Source of the DNA: CAVVTR01 sp963751245 | GTDB taxonomy: Bacteria; Acidobacteriota; Thermoanaerobaculia; Thermoanaerobaculales; Thermoanaerobaculaceae | Length of the DNA: 64,000 bases | Reading direction: 5' to 3' | NCBI GenBank assembly: GCA_963751245.1 | Contig: CAVVTR010000005.1 | Location: 62,001 to 126,000 of the forward strand | In this document: positions 1 through 7,929 of the stretch, piece after piece | Position numbering within the stretch: position 1 is the stretch's first letter | Layout of the letters: every line of letters starts with the position of its first letter | Program-made: the position numbers and the translations under genes | Notes under the pieces: generated by a model | Databases searched by the model: none | What the model was told of the DNA's origin: nothing | The model's input: the letters and a program-made list of their open reading frames with translations, nothing else

Positions 1-546
1 CCCGCCGGGCCCTGGCTGCGCTTCCGCGGGCACCTGGACAACATCGCCAACAACATGTTCCTGGGCGCCGTCAACGCCTTCACCGGGGAAGCCGGAAGCA
101 CCCGCCACCCGATCACCGGCGAGCAGATGGAAACCTCCAAAGCGGCCCGGGACCTCAAGTCCCGCGGGTTCCGGTGGGTGGTCGTCGGCGACGAGAACTA
201 CGGCGAGGGTTCCTCCCGCGAGCACGCCGCCATGGAGCCGCGGCACCTGGGCGGCGCCGCCATCATCGCCCGGTCCTTCGCGCGGATCCACGAGACAAAC
301 CTCAAGAAGCAGGGGATGCTTCCCCTGCACATGATGGACGCCGCGGACTACGACAAGGTCCGCGACGGCGACCGGATCAGCATCCTCGGCCTCGCGGGCC
401 TGGCCCCCGGCAAGCCGGTGGAGGTGGTCCTCAAGCACGCCGACGGCTCCACCGACACGATCCGGTGCCGGCACACGCTGAACGAGGAGCAGGTGGGGTG
501 GTTCAAGGCGGGCAGCGCCCTCAATGTGTTGAGGCGCAAGGCATAG
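1..546 (+). CDS. acn: Aconitate hydratase, C-terminal part (5' end outside window)
   Basis: Interconverts citrate and isocitrate in the TCA cycle (cytoplasmic Fe-S enzyme). Only the C-terminal swivel domain is present, open from base 1. The segment GDENYGEGSSREHAA followed by EPRHLGG and SFARIHETNLKKQG is the signature of the mitochondrial-type aconitase family, and the tail NEEQVGWFKAGSALN also fits that subfamily. The catalytic-loop serine region (GSSREH) is intact. The last codons (GSALNVLRRKA) lie inside an imperfect palindrome at 515-537 (9-bp stem with one bulged C, loop TGTG). That palindrome is repeated twice more downstream, so the gene end appears to have been duplicated as part of a repeat. 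Subfamily assignment is firm; the N-terminal Fe-S domain cannot be seen. Confidence 0.93.
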   Translation, partial: PAGPWLRFRGHLDNIANNMFLGAVNAFTGEAGSTRHPITGEQMETSKAARDLKSRGFRWVVVGDENYGEGSSREHAAMEPRHLGGAAIIARSFARIHETNLKKQGMLPLHMMDAADYDKVRDGDRISILGLAGLAPGKPVEVVLKHADGSTDTIRCRHTLNEEQVGWFKAGSALNVLRRKA

Positions 547-848
547 CCTCCACCCGCCCACCCGCTGCATGGATACGAAGGGGGCGAGGCCTTGGTCTCG
601 CCCCCCTCCCTTTCCCCCGCGAGTGCAGAGCTGGCAGCGCCCTCAATGTGTTGAGGCGCAAGGCCTAGCCGCCGCACACCCACCCGCTGCACATACACAG
701 AGGGGGCGAGGCCTGGTCTCGCCCCCCTCGCTTTCCCCCGCGAGTGCAAGGCGGGCAGCGCCCTCAATGTGTTGAGGCGCAAGGCATAGCCTCCACCCGC
801 CCACCCGCTGCATGGATACGAAGGGGGCGAGGCCTTGGTCTCGCCCCC
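504..848. repeat. Three direct repeats of about 121 bp beginning inside the aconitase 3' end
   Basis: Bases 504-605 and 747-848 are identical over 102 bp. A diverged copy lies between them, with its core (GGCAGCGCCCTCAATGTG and onward) at 633-664. Core starts at 511, 633 and 754 give spacings of 122 and 121. Each unit carries the CCTCAA-TGTG-TTGAGG palindrome and a CACCCGCTGCA motif. Short frames through it (for example ending in GSALNVLRRKA again) are repeated copies of the aconitase tail, not genes. Confidence 0.9.
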
Positions 849-1064
849 GTCAATCTGTTCGCGGGGGTCCGGCCGCCCCCCGACCCGGCCTCCGCGGCCT
901 CGACCCCCGAACCCCCGCGCGCCCGGGAAATGAATTCCCGGGCGCTTTCTCTCACCGCCGCCCGACCACCCGCTGCAGATACAGGGAGGGCGGCAGGCTC
1001 TGGTCTCGGCCCCGTCTATCTGTTCGCGGGGGTCCGGCCGCCCCCCGGCCCGGCCTCCGCGGCC
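836..1064. repeat. Pair of 64-bp repeats with a palindrome between them (non-coding)
   Basis: 836-899 and 1001-1064 match with only a few differences (TGGTCTCG, then CTGTTCGCGGGGGTCCGG and GGCCTCCGCGGCC). Bases 888-945 continue into a perfect 11-bp hairpin: arms 919-929 and 935-945, loop ATGAA. This block is the inverted counterpart of 49343-49402 (GCCTCCGCGGCCTCG, then CCCCCGAACCCCC, then the hairpin). The stretch 547-1437 has no convincing gene; everything recognisable in it is repeat. Confidence 0.8.
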
Positions 1065-1165
1065 GGTGGGCTGCAACCCGGGCTGCTCCTCCGGCCGCTC
1101 AAGACAGCCTCCACCCTCCCCTGCCGCGGGCTCGCACAGCGGGCAATCAGGCCGCTTCTCGCCGC

Positions 1166-1266
1166 CCGCCCAACCTCCGCGAGGTGCGACCCCCGAACCT
1201 CCGCGAGTGCAGGGCGGGCAGCGCCGTTGAGCGCCATGTTTTTGTAGCCGCAGGCTTTAGCCTGCG
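1166..1266. repeat. Shared inverted 19-mer and REP-like TGTAGC palindrome
   Basis: CCGCCCAACCTCCGCGAGG at 1166-1184 is the exact reverse complement of 49234-49252, and the 17-mer at 1147-1163 is the reverse complement of 48944-48960. At 1249-1266 a T-run and GTAGC lead into a 7-bp stem CGCAGGC/GCCTGCG with loop TTTA. The same design (GTAGC, palindrome, TTTA loop) occurs inverted at 49114-49138. This resembles dispersed REP-type palindromes. Confidence 0.7.
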
Positions 1267-1437
1267 CATTGCAGGCCGGAGCGCCCGCAGCCTGCCGGGT
1301 AGCGTCTGCGGCCAGGTGCGGCTCAGCCCGTCGCGGCGTGTGCCGTGCGGCGGCGCGGCAGGCTTCTGCTGGCTTGCGTCGTCGGGTAGGCTTGCCTGCG
1401 TGATCCTCTCGGACCGGACCCGCCGGAGACCTCACCC

Positions 1438-2379
1438 GTGGTGACCGCAGGGCTCTTCGTGCTGGGGCTCGCCGTGCTCCTCGCCGGGGGCGAGCTGCTG
1501 GTGCGAGGCGCCTCCGGCCTCGCCCTGCGCGTCGGCCTGACGCCGCTGGTGGTGGGGCTCACGGTGGTCTCCCTGGGGACGAGCTCGCCGGAGCTCGCCG
1601 TGAGCACCGCCGCGGCGCTGCGGGGCCAGGCGGACATCGCGCTGGGCAACGTGGTCGGCTCCAACATCGCCAACGTCCTTCTGGTGCTCGGCCTGGCCGC
1701 CCTGGTGAGGCCGGTGGCGGTGCCGCGCCAGCTCCTCAGGCTCGACGGGCCGGTCATGCTCGTCGCCTCGGCGGCGGTGCTGGCCCTCGCCCTCGACGGC
1801 CGCATAGGCCGGTGGGAGGGGCTCGGCCTGGTGACCTGCGTTGTGCTGTACACGGGGCTGCTGGTCCGCACCGGACGCCGCGCCGCCGCAGACCGGGGGG
1901 AGGGGGCCTCCGGCGGCGGGAGCCTGCCGCTCCGGGTGTGTCAGATCGTCGCCGGGCTGGCCGCCCTCGTGATGGGCGCCCGCTGGATCGTGCAGGGCGC
2001 GGTGACCCTGGCGAGGTTTCTGGGCATCAGCGAGCTGGTCATCGGCCTGACGGTGGTGGCCGTGGGCACCTCCCTCCCCGAGGTGGTGTCGTCGGCGGTG
2101 GCCAGCCGCCGCGGCGAGGGTGACATCGCCTGTGGCAACGTGATCGGGAGCAACACGTTCAACCTGCTCCTGGTGCTCGGAGCCGCGGCGGCGCTGTCAC
2201 CGCGGGGGATCGCGGTGGCGCCCGGCGTGCTGCGCCTCGACCTGCCGGTCATGGTCGCCACGGCGCTGGCCGCCTTCGCCGTGATGTCCACCCGCCGCAG
2301 GGTCGGCCGCTGGGAGGGGGTGCTGTTCCTGGGCCTCTACGCGGCCTACCTGACCCGCCTGGTCCTCGGCGTGGCGTAG
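1438..2379 (+). CDS. Calcium/sodium antiporter, CaCA family (YrbG-like)
   Basis: Inner-membrane cation exchanger expected to expel Ca2+ in exchange for Na+ (or H+). It has the two inverted alpha-repeats that define the CaCA superfamily: GTSSPELAVS with GNVVGSNIAN in the N-terminal half, and GTSLPEVVSS with GNVIGSNTFN in the C-terminal half; the acidic ion-binding residues (SPE, LPE) are present. About ten hydrophobic segments in 313 residues matches the family. Two adjacent GTG codons (1438 and 1441) can start it and there is no clear Shine-Dalgarno. It stands alone after the repeat region. The transported ion is inferred from family membership. Confidence 0.9.
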   Translation: MVTAGLFVLGLAVLLAGGELLVRGASGLALRVGLTPLVVGLTVVSLGTSSPELAVSTAAALRGQADIALGNVVGSNIANVLLVLGLAALVRPVAVPRQLLRLDGPVMLVASAAVLALALDGRIGRWEGLGLVTCVVLYTGLLVRTGRRAAADRGEGASGGGSLPLRVCQIVAGLAALVMGARWIVQGAVTLARFLGISELVIGLTVVAVGTSLPEVVSSAVASRRGEGDIACGNVIGSNTFNLLLVLGAAAALSPRGIAVAPGVLRLDLPVMVATALAAFAVMSTRRRVGRWEGVLFLGLYAAYLTRLVLGVA

Positions 2380-2469
2380 CCTCCGCCGCTCGGGGCCGGC
2401 TCCAGGGGGGCTCGCCTTCGCGGCGCTTCCCGCCGGGGCGGCCGCCCTCGCCGCGCCGCCGCGGAGACC

Positions 2470-3687
2470 TCAGGCGCGGACGGCGTCCGCCGGACGGAGC
2501 GCCCGGTAGCGGGCGAGCCCGGCGAGGAAGACCTCCACGGCGCGCTCGAGCTTGGCCGTCTCCAGCACGTACGCCATGCGCACCTCGTCGCGCCCCGCAC
2601 CCTCCGACGCGTAGAACCCGCCCGCCGGGGCGACCATCACCGTCTCGCCGGCGAGGTCGAAGTCGGCGAGCAGCCAGCGCGCAAACTCGTCGCTATCGTC
2701 GACGCCGTCCATCTTGACGATCATGTAGAAGGCGCCCCTCGGCCTGCGGAGGAGAATGCCGGGGTCGGCGGTGAGGCGCTCGAACATGACGTCTCGGCGC
2801 TGCTGGTACTCCGTCCGGACGCCTTCGAAGTAGCTCTCGTCGAGGCGGTACGCGGCGATGGCCCCGAGCTGCTCCAGGGTGGGCGGGCACAGCCGCGCCT
2901 GGCCGAACTTGAGGATCGAGGCCATCACCTCGCGGTTGTGGGAGATCACCGCGCCGACGCGTGCTCCGCAGGCGGAGAAGCGCTTGGAGATGGAATCCAC
3001 CACGATGACCCGGTCGCGGATGCCGTCGAGCTCGAGCACCGAGCGGTGCCGCCTCCCGTCGTAGGTGAACTCCTTGTAGACCTCGTCGGCGATGAGGAAG
3101 AGGTCGTGGCGCTCGACGAAGGCGGCGAGGCGCGCCATCTCCTCGGGGGCCAGCACGGTGCCGGTGGGGTTGTTCGGCGAGCACACCAGCATCGCCCGGG
3201 TGCGGGGAGTGACCGCGGCCTCGAGGGCGTCGTCGGCGGGGAGGTGGAAGCCGTCCTCGGCGCGGGTGCGCACGGGGACCACGCGCAGGTTGGCCATTCC
3301 CGCGTACCCGTTGTAATTGGTGTAGAAGGGCTCGGGGATGATGATCTCGTCACCGTCGTCGGCGACCACGTTGAAGGCGAACAGGATCGCCTCCGAGCCG
3401 CCGTTGGTGATGAGGACCTCGTCCGGGTGCAGGGCGATCTGGTAGCGGGAGAAGTACTCGCACATGGCCTCGCGGAGCTCGGGCAGGCCGTCCGAGGGGC
3501 CGTAGGACAGCACGGGATCCGCGAAGCCCGCGACAGCCGCGAGGAACTCCGGCGGCGTGGCCACGTCGGGCTGGCCGATGTTCAGGTGGTAGATGCGCTT
3601 CCCCCGAGCCACGGCCGCCGCCGCGACCGGCGCGAGCTTGCGGATGGGCGACTCCTGGATGGTGGAGGCACGACGGGAGATCTTCAT
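2470..3687 (-). CDS. PLP-dependent aminotransferase, class I/II (aspartate aminotransferase-like)
   Basis: Cytoplasmic fold-type I aminotransferase of 405 residues. The PLP lysine is K235 in DSISKRFSACGARVG, with SPNNPTG at 170-176 and the DEVYKEF cofactor-binding Asp region at 201-207. The SISKR(F/Y)SACGAR form belongs to the branch usually annotated as aspartate or broad-specificity aminotransferases. The start ATG has an AGGGGAG ribosome site just upstream. It is divergent from lipM across about 100 bp. The amino-acid substrate cannot be read from sequence. Confidence 0.9.
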   Translation of the reverse strand: MKISRRASTIQESPIRKLAPVAAAAVARGKRIYHLNIGQPDVATPPEFLAAVAGFADPVLSYGPSDGLPELREAMCEYFSRYQIALHPDEVLITNGGSEAILFAFNVVADDGDEIIIPEPFYTNYNGYAGMANLRVVPVRTRAEDGFHLPADDALEAAVTPRTRAMLVCSPNNPTGTVLAPEEMARLAAFVERHDLFLIADEVYKEFTYDGRRHRSVLELDGIRDRVIVVDSISKRFSACGARVGAVISHNREVMASILKFGQARLCPPTLEQLGAIAAYRLDESYFEGVRTEYQQRRDVMFERLTADPGILLRRPRGAFYMIVKMDGVDDSDEFARWLLADFDLAGETVMVAPAGGFYASEGAGRDEVRMAYVLETAKLERAVEVFLAGLARYRALRPADAVRA

Positions 3688-3781
3688 CTCGGCTCCCCTG
3701 GCCGGAGCGTGTTCCGGGCCGGCACGAGGGTAGCCCCGCCGTCATGGGAACGCAAGGCGAGCGCCGCCCGCGCCGCTTCGC

Positions 3782-3787
3782 TACACT
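3782..3787 (+). promoter_or_regulatory. Putative -10 box giving a leaderless lipM mRNA
   Basis: TACACT ends exactly 7 nt before the ATG at 3795, so transcription would begin at or next to the start codon. No ribosome-binding site precedes that ATG and no clear -35 is visible. Confidence 0.55.
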
Positions 3788-3794
3788 CCCGGCC

Positions 3795-4613
3795 ATGGCA
3801 TGGCGGCTGCTCGTCGAGGAGGCGCTTCCCGGAGCGTGGAACATGGCGGTGGACGAGGCCCTGGTGGAGGCCGTGGACCGCGGGGACTCGCCGCCGGTCC
3901 TGCGCCTGTACCGCTGGACCCCGCCGTGCCTCTCCCTGGGGTTCGCCCAGCCTCCGGAGGCGGCGGACGCGGAGTTCTGCGCCGCCCACGGAGTGGACGT
4001 CGTGCGACGGCCCACGGGGGGGCGGGCGGTGCTGCACCACCTCGAGCTCACCTACGCCGTCGCCGCTCCGCTGGGGCAGGCGCCGTTCCACTTCGATCTC
4101 CAGGCCGCGTACCAGGCGATCTGCCGGGCCCTCGTCGCCGGGCTGCGCCGCCTCGGGGTGCCGGCCGGGATCTCCGGCCGGCCCGAGGGCGGCCTCATCA
4201 AACCCACCCGGGCGATCCCCTGCTTCGTGGGCCCCGCCGCCGGCGAGGTGGTGGTCGAGGGACGCAAGCTGGTGGGCTCGGCGATGCGGCGCGTCGGCGA
4301 CAGCATCCTGCAGCACGGGTCCATCCTCGAGGGATGGGACGGCGCGCTCCAGGCGGGGTGTCTCGGCCTTGCCGACGACGGTGGGCTCCGCCCCGCGGTG
4401 GTGACGCTCCAGGACGTCCTGGGCGCACCTCCGGCAACGCCGGAGCTGGCGGAGGCGCTGGCGCGGGGTTTCGAGGAGGCCTTCGCGGTGCAGTTGACGC
4501 CTGCGAGCCTCCGGGAGGGCGAGCGGCGGCGCGCGGAGCGGCTCGCCGCCGAGCGCTACGGCCACCGGAGGTGGACCGTCGAGCGCGACCCCGCCCTCGG
4601 CGACGGGGCCTGA
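3795..4613 (+). CDS. lipM: Octanoyltransferase, LipM-like (biotin/lipoate A/B protein ligase family)
   Basis: Predicted to transfer octanoyl groups from acyl-carrier protein to lipoyl domains (lipoic acid synthesis). It has RRPTGGRAVLHH at 71-82, the acyl-binding loop of the family, a LipM-type nucleophile candidate C143 in IPCFVGP, and the lysine K158 in EGRKLVGSA. It lacks the C-terminal accessory domain of LplA. The start at 3795 (MAWRLL...GAWNMAVDEAL) aligns with family N-termini and is preceded by a -10 box at leaderless distance; an in-frame ATG at 3744 would add 17 unlikely residues. A lipoate-protein ligase role is the alternative. It converges on the next gene across a terminator. 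Confidence 0.85.
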   Translation: MAWRLLVEEALPGAWNMAVDEALVEAVDRGDSPPVLRLYRWTPPCLSLGFAQPPEAADAEFCAAHGVDVVRRPTGGRAVLHHLELTYAVAAPLGQAPFHFDLQAAYQAICRALVAGLRRLGVPAGISGRPEGGLIKPTRAIPCFVGPAAGEVVVEGRKLVGSAMRRVGDSILQHGSILEGWDGALQAGCLGLADDGGLRPAVVTLQDVLGAPPATPELAEALARGFEEAFAVQLTPASLREGERRRAERLAAERYGHRRWTVERDPALGDGA

Positions 4614-4622
4614 GACGCGGAC

Positions 4623-4644
4623 GGGGGAGGCCGAAGCCTCCCCC
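4623..4644. terminator. Hairpin terminator between convergent genes
   Basis: Perfect 9-bp stem GGGGGAGGC/GCCTCCCCC with tetraloop CGAA, flanked by outer CGGAC/GTCCG pairing. It lies between the stops of lipM and the minus-strand secreted protein, so it could serve both. No T-run follows. Confidence 0.7.
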
Positions 4645-4672
4645 GCGGTCCGTGACGCGTTGTCGGGGGGAG

Positions 4673-5521
4673 CTACCAGCCGGGGCCGGCGCCGATGGGA
4701 CGGCCGGTCGAGGTGTCGCGGAACTCCAGGGTGAAGCCGGTGGCCAGGTCAGTGACGCTGATCGCCACCCAGTACGCCGTTCCCTCGGCGTAGACCGGCG
4801 CCGCCAGCACGGAGAGCGACTGTCCCTCGGTGTAGGTGACGCCGGCGGCGAGCAGCACCCAGTACGGTGAGACCACGATGGCGACGTCGCCGTCCGGGGT
4901 CGTCAGGGTGAGGATGGGCAGGCCGAGCCCGGGCTCGCCCGCGAACGCCGCCACCGTGCCCTCGAACGTGGTGACCTGCGAGAGGTCCGGCAGGGCGCCG
5001 TCGCACAGCCGGTCGCGGACCCGGGCGACCATGGACCCGTTGCCCTTGTCCACGGCGTCCTGCAGCGTCGCGAGCGCCGAGGGACCGTTGCCGCGGGACC
5101 GCCACACCGGCCGGCCGTCATCGCCGCGGAGCACGAGGACGTCCCCGGTGGTCTCGTTGGTGACCTGGACGACCGTGTAGGCCTGCTCGCACTGGGTGCA
5201 CTCGTAGGCGACGACGGTCACCAGGTCGCCGGGCGCGGCCTCGAAGCCCTGCGCGACGAGGTTCCGGTAGGGCCCCAGGACGAAGGTGTACTCGGTGCCG
5301 GAAGCGTCCACGACCAGAGTGGGAAGGCCCAGCGCTGCCGCCGCGGTGAAGCTCACCACGGTGCCGGCGATGGCCACCGTGTCCGTGCTCGCGGCGGGGA
5401 GCGTCGTGCCGCCGCGGTCGAGCCCGCGCCGGGGCAGTCGCTGCTGCTGGGCGAGGGCGGTTGTCGACATCGCCACCAGGGCGAGGGTGGCTGCGATCAG
5501 TGCTGCGGATTTGGTTCTCAT
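4673..5521 (-). CDS. Secreted protein made of two homologous repeats, function unknown
   Basis: 282 residues with an N-terminal signal peptide (hydrophobic 7-23, cleavage likely after TALA). Residues about 49-140 and 184-276 are clearly related: both have GTV..F.....LGLP.L, then V.GPY or V.SPY, a hydrophobic strand, and a closing TTGD...RG / ATGF...RD strand with GRP. Only the first copy has a CxxC pair (C108, C111) plus C173 between the copies, so a metal site or disulfide may be confined to that copy. Strand-rich composition suggests a periplasmic or surface beta domain. The start has a strong AAAGGAG site. I do not recognise the family. Confidence 0.75.
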   Translation of the reverse strand: MRTKSAALIAATLALVAMSTTALAQQQRLPRRGLDRGGTTLPAASTDTVAIAGTVVSFTAAAALGLPTLVVDASGTEYTFVLGPYRNLVAQGFEAAPGDLVTVVAYECTQCEQAYTVVQVTNETTGDVLVLRGDDGRPVWRSRGNGPSALATLQDAVDKGNGSMVARVRDRLCDGALPDLSQVTTFEGTVAAFAGEPGLGLPILTLTTPDGDVAIVVSPYWVLLAAGVTYTEGQSLSVLAAPVYAEGTAYWVAISVTDLATGFTLEFRDTSTGRPIGAGPGW

Positions 5522-5689
5522 GACGTCGTTCTCCTTTCGTCACCACCGTGAAGAGCACGATGCGTGCCATCGTCCGGCGAGGGTGGCCCGGGTCCGTTGC
5601 GTGGCGCGGAACGCACATCATGTCAGTGGCTTGACGTCGGAGATGGGCGGGTGCGCCGTGGTGGGGAGGGTGGGTCGGTCCGCCCCGGG

Positions 5690-5710
5690 GCCGGGTCGGA
5701 AGGACCCGGC
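5690..5710 (-). terminator. Hairpin downstream of the ileS-lspA-lgt-rluD operon
   Basis: 8-bp perfect stem GCCGGGTC/GACCCGGC with loop GGAAG, lying 3 bases after the rluD stop in the direction of transcription. No T-run follows, so it may act as an RNA-end stabiliser. Confidence 0.5.
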
Positions 5711-5713
5711 GGG

Positions 5714-6673
5714 TCAGGCGAGGCGGCGGAGCGTGGCGATGAGCGCTTCGAGGTCCGGCGGAGGGGGTGCCTCGAAGGTCATCGGCTCACCCGTGGCGGG
5801 GTGGGAGATGGTGAGCCTCCAGGCGTGCAGGGCCTGCCGCGGGAAGCTGCGGCAGGCGGCGGCCGCCGCCGGGTCCGCGAGGGTGCGCCACTGGCGCCCG
5901 GCGTAGACGGGGTCCCCCACGATGGCGTGGCCCGCGTGGGCGAGGTGCACCCGGATCTGGTGGGTGCGGCCGGTGACGGGGCGGCACTCCAGGAGGGCAC
6001 AGCCCGCGAGGCGCTCCCGCACCCAGTACAGGGTACGGGCCGGGCGGCCCGAGGAGACCACCGCCATCCGCTTGCGCTCGGTGGCGTGGCGGGCGATGGC
6101 CGCGTCGACGACCGCCTCGCCCGGGTCGGGGATGCCGTAGGCCACGGCGAGGTACCGCTTGTCCGTGGTGCGCCAGCGGAAGGCCAGGGACAGCGCCCGG
6201 TGGGCCGCGTCCGACTTCGCCGCGACCAGGACGCCGGAGGTGTCCTTGTCGAGACGGTGGACGATGCCGGGGCGCTCCACGCCGCCCACGCCCGAGAGAT
6301 CCGTGCAGTGGGCCAGGAGGGCGTTGACCAGGGTGCCCGCCGGGTTGCCCGCGGCGGGGTGCACGACGAGGCCCGCCGGCTTGTTGACCACGATCATGTG
6401 CTCGTCCTCGAAGAGCACGTCCAGCGGGATGGCCTCCGGGATCAGCTCGCTGGGCGTGGGCGGGGGCGGTGTGACCGTGACGACGTCCCCCGCCTGGAGG
6501 AGCTGAGAGGGCTTGGTGGGGGCGCCGTTACGGACGACGTGCCCCTGGGAGATCCAGCGCGCGACCTGGGAGCGGGACCAGCCCTGCCCAGCACCGGCCA
6601 GGAACCGGTCCAGGCGCAGCCCGTCGGCCTCCGCGTCCACGGTGAGGCTGAGGGGCGCGCCGGCGGTGGTCAT
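5714..6673 (-). CDS. rluD: 23S rRNA pseudouridine synthase, RluD family
   Basis: Isomerises specific uridines in 23S rRNA (helix 69 in characterised RluD) to pseudouridine. Its 319 residues comprise an N-terminal S4 RNA-binding domain (RLDRFLAG, SRSQVARWI, G.V..NG) and the catalytic domain with the HRLDKDTSGVLV motif carrying the essential Asp, plus TGRTHQIRVHL. The ATG at 6673 overlaps the lgt stop by 4 nt (ATGA), fixing the start; the longer open frame upstream is a shadow of lgt. It is the last gene of the operon. Confidence 0.93.
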   Translation of the reverse strand: MTTAGAPLSLTVDAEADGLRLDRFLAGAGQGWSRSQVARWISQGHVVRNGAPTKPSQLLQAGDVVTVTPPPPTPSELIPEAIPLDVLFEDEHMIVVNKPAGLVVHPAAGNPAGTLVNALLAHCTDLSGVGGVERPGIVHRLDKDTSGVLVAAKSDAAHRALSLAFRWRTTDKRYLAVAYGIPDPGEAVVDAAIARHATERKRMAVVSSGRPARTLYWVRERLAGCALLECRPVTGRTHQIRVHLAHAGHAIVGDPVYAGRQWRTLADPAAAAACRSFPRQALHAWRLTISHPATGEPMTFEAPPPPDLEALIATLRRLA

Positions 6674-7443
6674 GAGCGGCGCCTGGCGGCCCAGACGATG
6701 AGGGCGATGCCCAGCGGCACCACCACCGCGGCGATCGCCTGGCTGGTCGACAGCACTCCGCCGAACACGAAGCCCCGGTCGGCGTCGCCGCGGTAGAACT
6801 CGATGATGAACCGGGCGATGCCGTAGGTCACGAGGTAGGCGCCGATCACCGTGCCCTTGGGCAGGTGGCGGCGGAACAGCCACGCGAGGAAGAGGTAGTT
6901 CAGCAGGTTGAACACGCCCTCGTAGAGCTGGGTGGGGTGGATGGGCACGTTGAGGGGCGTGCCCGAGATCTCGTGGGCGAGAGGGTTCGTGAAGACCACC
7001 CCCCAGGGCTCCGTGCACGGCGCGCCGAAGCAGCAACCGGCCGAGAAGCAGCCGAGGCGGCCGAAGAAGTGGCCGAGGGCGACGGAGGGGGCCAGCACGT
7101 CCGCCACGGGGAGGAACGGCAGCCGGTAGCGGCGCATCAGGATCACCGCCGCGACCAGGGCGCCGATGAGGCCCCCGTAGAACACGCCCCCGGCCCGGAC
7201 CAGGCCCCACAGGGCGTGCAACGAGGTGAGGTACGAGGGGTCGGTGACGACGAGGAGCAGCTTGGCGCCGGCCAGTCCCCACAGGACCACCCACAGCCCC
7301 AGGTCGGCGATCCGGTCGCCGGGCAGGTCGACGAGGCGGGCGCGCCGGCTCGCCGTGTACAGGGCGAGGGCGATGCCGATGGCGAGGAGGACCCCGTAGG
7401 TCGGGATCTCGATGGGGCCAAGCCTAATCAGGACGGGAACCAT
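6670..7443 (-). CDS. lgt: Prolipoprotein diacylglyceryl transferase
   Basis: Inner-membrane enzyme that attaches diacylglycerol to the lipobox cysteine, the first step of lipoprotein maturation. Its 257 residues include the family signature GHFFGRLGCFSAGCCFG with the essential Arg, HPTQLYEG, and about seven membrane spans. It follows lspA directly; the ATG at 7443 lies 20 nt inside the lspA end once the lspA frameshift is corrected, so the two are translationally coupled. Transferase and peptidase sit side by side in one transcript. Confidence 0.95.
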   Translation of the reverse strand: MVPVLIRLGPIEIPTYGVLLAIGIALALYTASRRARLVDLPGDRIADLGLWVVLWGLAGAKLLLVVTDPSYLTSLHALWGLVRAGGVFYGGLIGALVAAVILMRRYRLPFLPVADVLAPSVALGHFFGRLGCFSAGCCFGAPCTEPWGVVFTNPLAHEISGTPLNVPIHPTQLYEGVFNLLNYLFLAWLFRRHLPKGTVIGAYLVTYGIARFIIEFYRGDADRGFVFGGVLSTSQAIAAVVVPLGIALIVWAARRRS

Positions 7444-7929
7444 GGGACTCCCTGGCGCCGCGGAGCAGCTCGGCGAGGATCACGAGGCAGGCGCCCACGG
7501 TGATCGCCGAGTCCGCGACGTTGAACGTCGGCCAGTGGTGCTCGCTCCCCCCCACCGGACGAACACGTCGAGGAAGTCCACGACCTCGCCGCGGGCCAAC
7601 CGGTCGATGAGGTTCCCGAGGGCGCCGCCCAGGACCAGGGCGAGGCCGGTGGCGGCGAGACGGCTGGCCTGACCGGCGCGCTGGAGCTGGAAGGCGATGA
7701 ACACGACGATGAGGACGATCCCGGCGAGGAGCGCCGTCTGGACCACGGGCCCGGACGAGCCGAACAGTCCGAAGGCGATGCCCCGGTTGCGGGCCTGCAC
7801 GATGCGGAAGAAGCCGGGGATCACGTTGATCCCGGTGCCGAACGGGACCATGGCGACGACGGCGGCCTTGGCGAGCTGGTCGAGGAGGACCACCACCGCG
7901 ACGAGCACCGCGATCCGGCGGCCGCTCAA
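7424..7929 (-). CDS. lspA: Signal peptidase II, reading frame broken by a one-base G-run deletion
   Basis: Cleaves the signal peptide of diacylated prolipoproteins at the inner membrane. The first part reads normally (VVVLLDQLAKAA, a transmembrane helix, then GNLIDRLARGEVVDFLDVFV with the first catalytic Asp). At the run of seven G on the coding strand (7547-7553 of the plus strand) the frame is lost; with eight G the reading continues as HHWPTFNVADSAITVGAC, restoring the second catalytic Asp, and ends at TAG 7424-7426. Corrected length is 168 residues, normal for LspA. Start is a TTG overlapping the ileS TGA. Sequencing error and genuine mutation cannot be separated here. Confidence 0.88.

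Noticed and set aside
504..848. Possible CRISPR array (regularly spaced repeats)
   Set aside because: Units are contiguous, about 121 bp, without unique spacers, and begin inside a coding gene; no cas genes nearby.
348..1076. Minus-strand frame with repeated SPPSYPCSGWAGGGYALRL-type peptides
   Set aside because: Translation of the 121-bp DNA repeats downstream of acn; overlaps the real acn coding end.
3744..3794. Upstream ATG start for lipM
   Set aside because: It would place the conserved -10 box inside the coding region and add residues without family support.
5522..5713. Possible small gene between rluD and the secreted protein
   Set aside because: Open frames here have no ribosome site or motif; the interval holds the secreted protein's leader and a terminator-like hairpin.
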